Assembly: GCA_016169945.1 (NCBI GenBank)
Contig: JADLSH010000365.1
Coordinates: 2,559,501 to 2,623,500 of the forward strand
Direction of reading: 5' to 3'
Source: Trachythela sp. YZ-2020
Lineage: Eukaryota > Cnidaria > Anthozoa > Malacalcyonacea > Clavulariidae
Length of the DNA stretch: 64,000 nt
Shown in pieces: positions 62,901 to 64,000 of this stretch. Position numbers and translations under genes: made by a program. Numbering within the stretch: position 1 is the stretch's first letter; every line of letters begins with the position of its first letter. Below the pieces are notes generated by a model. That model did not search any database, was not told the origin of the DNA, and was given only the letters and a program-made list of their open reading frames with translations.

Positions 62901-63575
62901 AGCCATGTTTCCCAAAGGTGTGCAAACCAGGAAACATTGTTTCCTAGCCATGTTTGCCGAAGGTGGGCAAACCAGGAAACATTGTTTCCTAGCCATGTTT
63001 GCCGAAGGTGGGCAAACCAGGAAACATTGTTTCCTAGCCATGTTTCCCAAAGGTGTACAAACCAGGAAACATTGTTTCCTAGCCATGTTTGCCGAAGGTG
63101 GGCAAACCAGGAAACATTGTTTCCTAGCCATGTTTGCCGAAGGTGGGCAAACCAGGAAACATTGTTTCCTAGCCATGTTTGCCGAAGGTGGGAAAACCTG
63201 CAGGAAACACTGCTCCAAGTTTGTTCACCTTCGTGAAATCGTATTGTAATTCTCACCATATCTAGACGTATCCCAATCCCTCCCTGTCAACGTTCTGCAA
63301 AAAACTCACTTGTCCCTGTTTTATCTATACTAATATATCATCTTTTCAATCTGTAGAAGCCTTGCGTCTTACTCTGAACGGCACATATAAAGTGGCGTAC
63401 AAGTTACAAGTTCCTCTGGTTGTGAAGCAAGAACGATTCACATTAAGAATCAAAACTGCTCAAGAAAATGCCATTATTCTTGCCGCAAAAGCTGGGGAAA
63501 GAAGTTTAGATAAACTAAGACTGGAAATAAAAGATTCAAGATTCATGGTGACTTCAAATACTGGTGATGATCAAG
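59962..63575 (+). CDS. NRXN-like: Neurexin-like protein, 5' end (signal peptide, LamG, EGF, LamG start)
   Basis: Exons 59962-60209, 61096-61392, 62199-62452 and 63357-63575; phases 2, 2, 1 and 1 match at each join and the last exon ends on a donor (GTTAGA), so the gene runs past the window. Residues 1-20 (MRDLILFQWLILSF) are a signal peptide. LamG1 follows: GIFEFEFKTFVERALMLYQD, GRLQFSFPVEY, WHKVRIERNTTHFKLVF, LQLGGFP and GFFIGCVRNIKYGP. Exon 3 adds an EGF domain (CENKGVCIPEGESSATCDCR, WTGYDGSNC). Exon 4 begins LamG2 (LQVPLVVKQERFTLRIKT, ERSLDKLRLEI). This LNS-EGF-LNS start is that of alpha-neurexins, presynaptic or epithelial adhesion receptors. Contactin-associated proteins are less likely because no discoidin domain precedes LamG1. 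Confidence 0.82.
61570..62060 (+). repeat. 118-bp dispersed units, about four degraded copies
   Basis: Plus-oriented AACAGTTTAGAACTGATGGA and GTATAAATAAAGTTAGTTTA motifs in neurexin-like intron 2. This is the third gene in the window with this repeat in its introns. Confidence 0.75.
62462..63205 (+). repeat. 45-bp minisatellite, about 16 copies
   Basis: The unit contains AAACCAGGAAACATTGTTTC and CTAGCCATGTTTCCCAAAGG, differing mainly as CCCAAAGGTGTACA versus GCCGAAGGTGGGCA. Because 45 is divisible by 3, several frames stay open on both strands (HCFLAMFPKGGQTRK). Inside each unit, GGAAACA and TGTTTCC pair. It starts 10 bp after the EGF exon donor. Confidence 0.95.
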
Positions 63576-63789
63576 GTTAGAAGAAGGGATTAATGATTTA
63601 TTATTATCTTTGGTTAATACATTTTCTTAAGCCAATGTTACATGAGGTGTACACAGCGATGTGAGCATGAATCTCGTTTTACTTGGCCGATATTTTTCTT
63701 GCTAAACATGCCCAGAAGGTAACAAAGAAATGAATGAGAATGATAATATCGGTGAAACGCTTGCCATGCATTCACGACCGTAGAATCGG

Positions 63790-64000
63790 AATGTTCCATT
63801 GTCTTTTCATTGTTTTGAAAATCCCACTGTTCTTATGCCATCCAGTCACGATCCAGTTATCAGAATATTCCATTGTCTTTTCATTGTTTTAAAATCTCAC
63901 TGTTCTCCATGCCATCCAGTCGTGATCCAGTGATCAGAATATTCCATTGTCTTTTCATTGTTTTGAAAATCCCACTGTTCTTATGCCATCCAGTCGTGAT
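63790..64000 (+). repeat. Tandem repeat of ~75 bp at the right edge
   Basis: CCATCCAGTCGTGATCCAGT, AATATTCCATTGTCTTTTCA and TGTTTTGAAAATCCCACTGT recur about every 75 bp and run off the window. Single related units flank the MITE at 36034 and occur near 42540. Confidence 0.8.

Noticed and set aside
62508..63259. Frames of 140-242 codons in the 45-bp repeat (HCFLAMFPKG, ARKQCFLVCPP)
   Set aside because: The repeat period is a multiple of three so frames are open on both strands at once; the array starts at a consensus donor of the EGF exon and is intronic.

Overview
The window is eukaryotic nuclear DNA from an invertebrate animal, most likely a cnidarian. It is AT-rich and intron-dense with consensus GT/AG splice sites, and it is crowded with small fold-back transposons, SINE-like repeats and minisatellites. 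The cnidarian assignment is an inference. It rests on an orphan protein family (start MSAIVNG) that I associate with cnidarian genomes, and on a reverse-transcriptase fragment of a type I associate with the same genomes. No bacterial, plasmid or phage feature is visible.

Layout. (1) 1-10.7 kb: a recent tandem duplication built from an orphan-family gene on the minus strand and its 5' flank. One copy is cut by the left edge, two are truncated to about 51 codons (2961-3112 and 5164-5315), and one is nearly full length but carries a one-base frameshift (6945-8713). The flank contains a copy of a sugar-transporter exon, so that exon exists three times. (2) 10.3-20.2 kb: a plus-strand class III GLUT gene (SLC2A10/SLC2A12-like) in ten recognisable exons. 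The exons for TM1-3 and for the TM6/PESPR region are not found. (3) 22.5-57.3 kb: one very large plus-strand gene. My exon model has 37 coding exons, 7,620 coding bases and 2,539 residues, and the reading frame is kept at every junction. It reads as a protein 4.1 (FERM domain, FERM-adjacent region, C-terminal domain) with nine von Willebrand factor A-like (vWA) modules and a long charged coiled coil inserted between the FERM-adjacent region and the C-terminal domain. (4) 60.0 kb to the right edge: the 5' end of a neurexin-like gene (signal peptide, LamG1, EGF, start of LamG2), which continues outside the window.

The FERM-vWA gene is the main discovery candidate. Protein 4.1 links membrane proteins to spectrin and actin in the cytoplasm. 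vWA domains are usually extracellular, metal-dependent (MIDAS) adhesion modules. Here no signal peptide is visible, all nine vWA modules have lost the MIDAS residues, every module is bounded by phase-1 introns, and the whole cassette could be spliced out in frame to leave an ordinary-sized protein 4.1 of 890 residues. The introns inside the modules sit at different places and phases, which points to intron gain or loss after the domains multiplied.

Repeats fill most of the remaining sequence. They include a dispersed ~118-bp unit in introns of three genes, a 3.9-kb 26-bp satellite apparently derived from that unit, 10-bp minisatellites inside terminal-inverted-repeat elements, and several MITEs. 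Two insertions can be dated relative to their surroundings by an empty site or a perfect target-site duplication.
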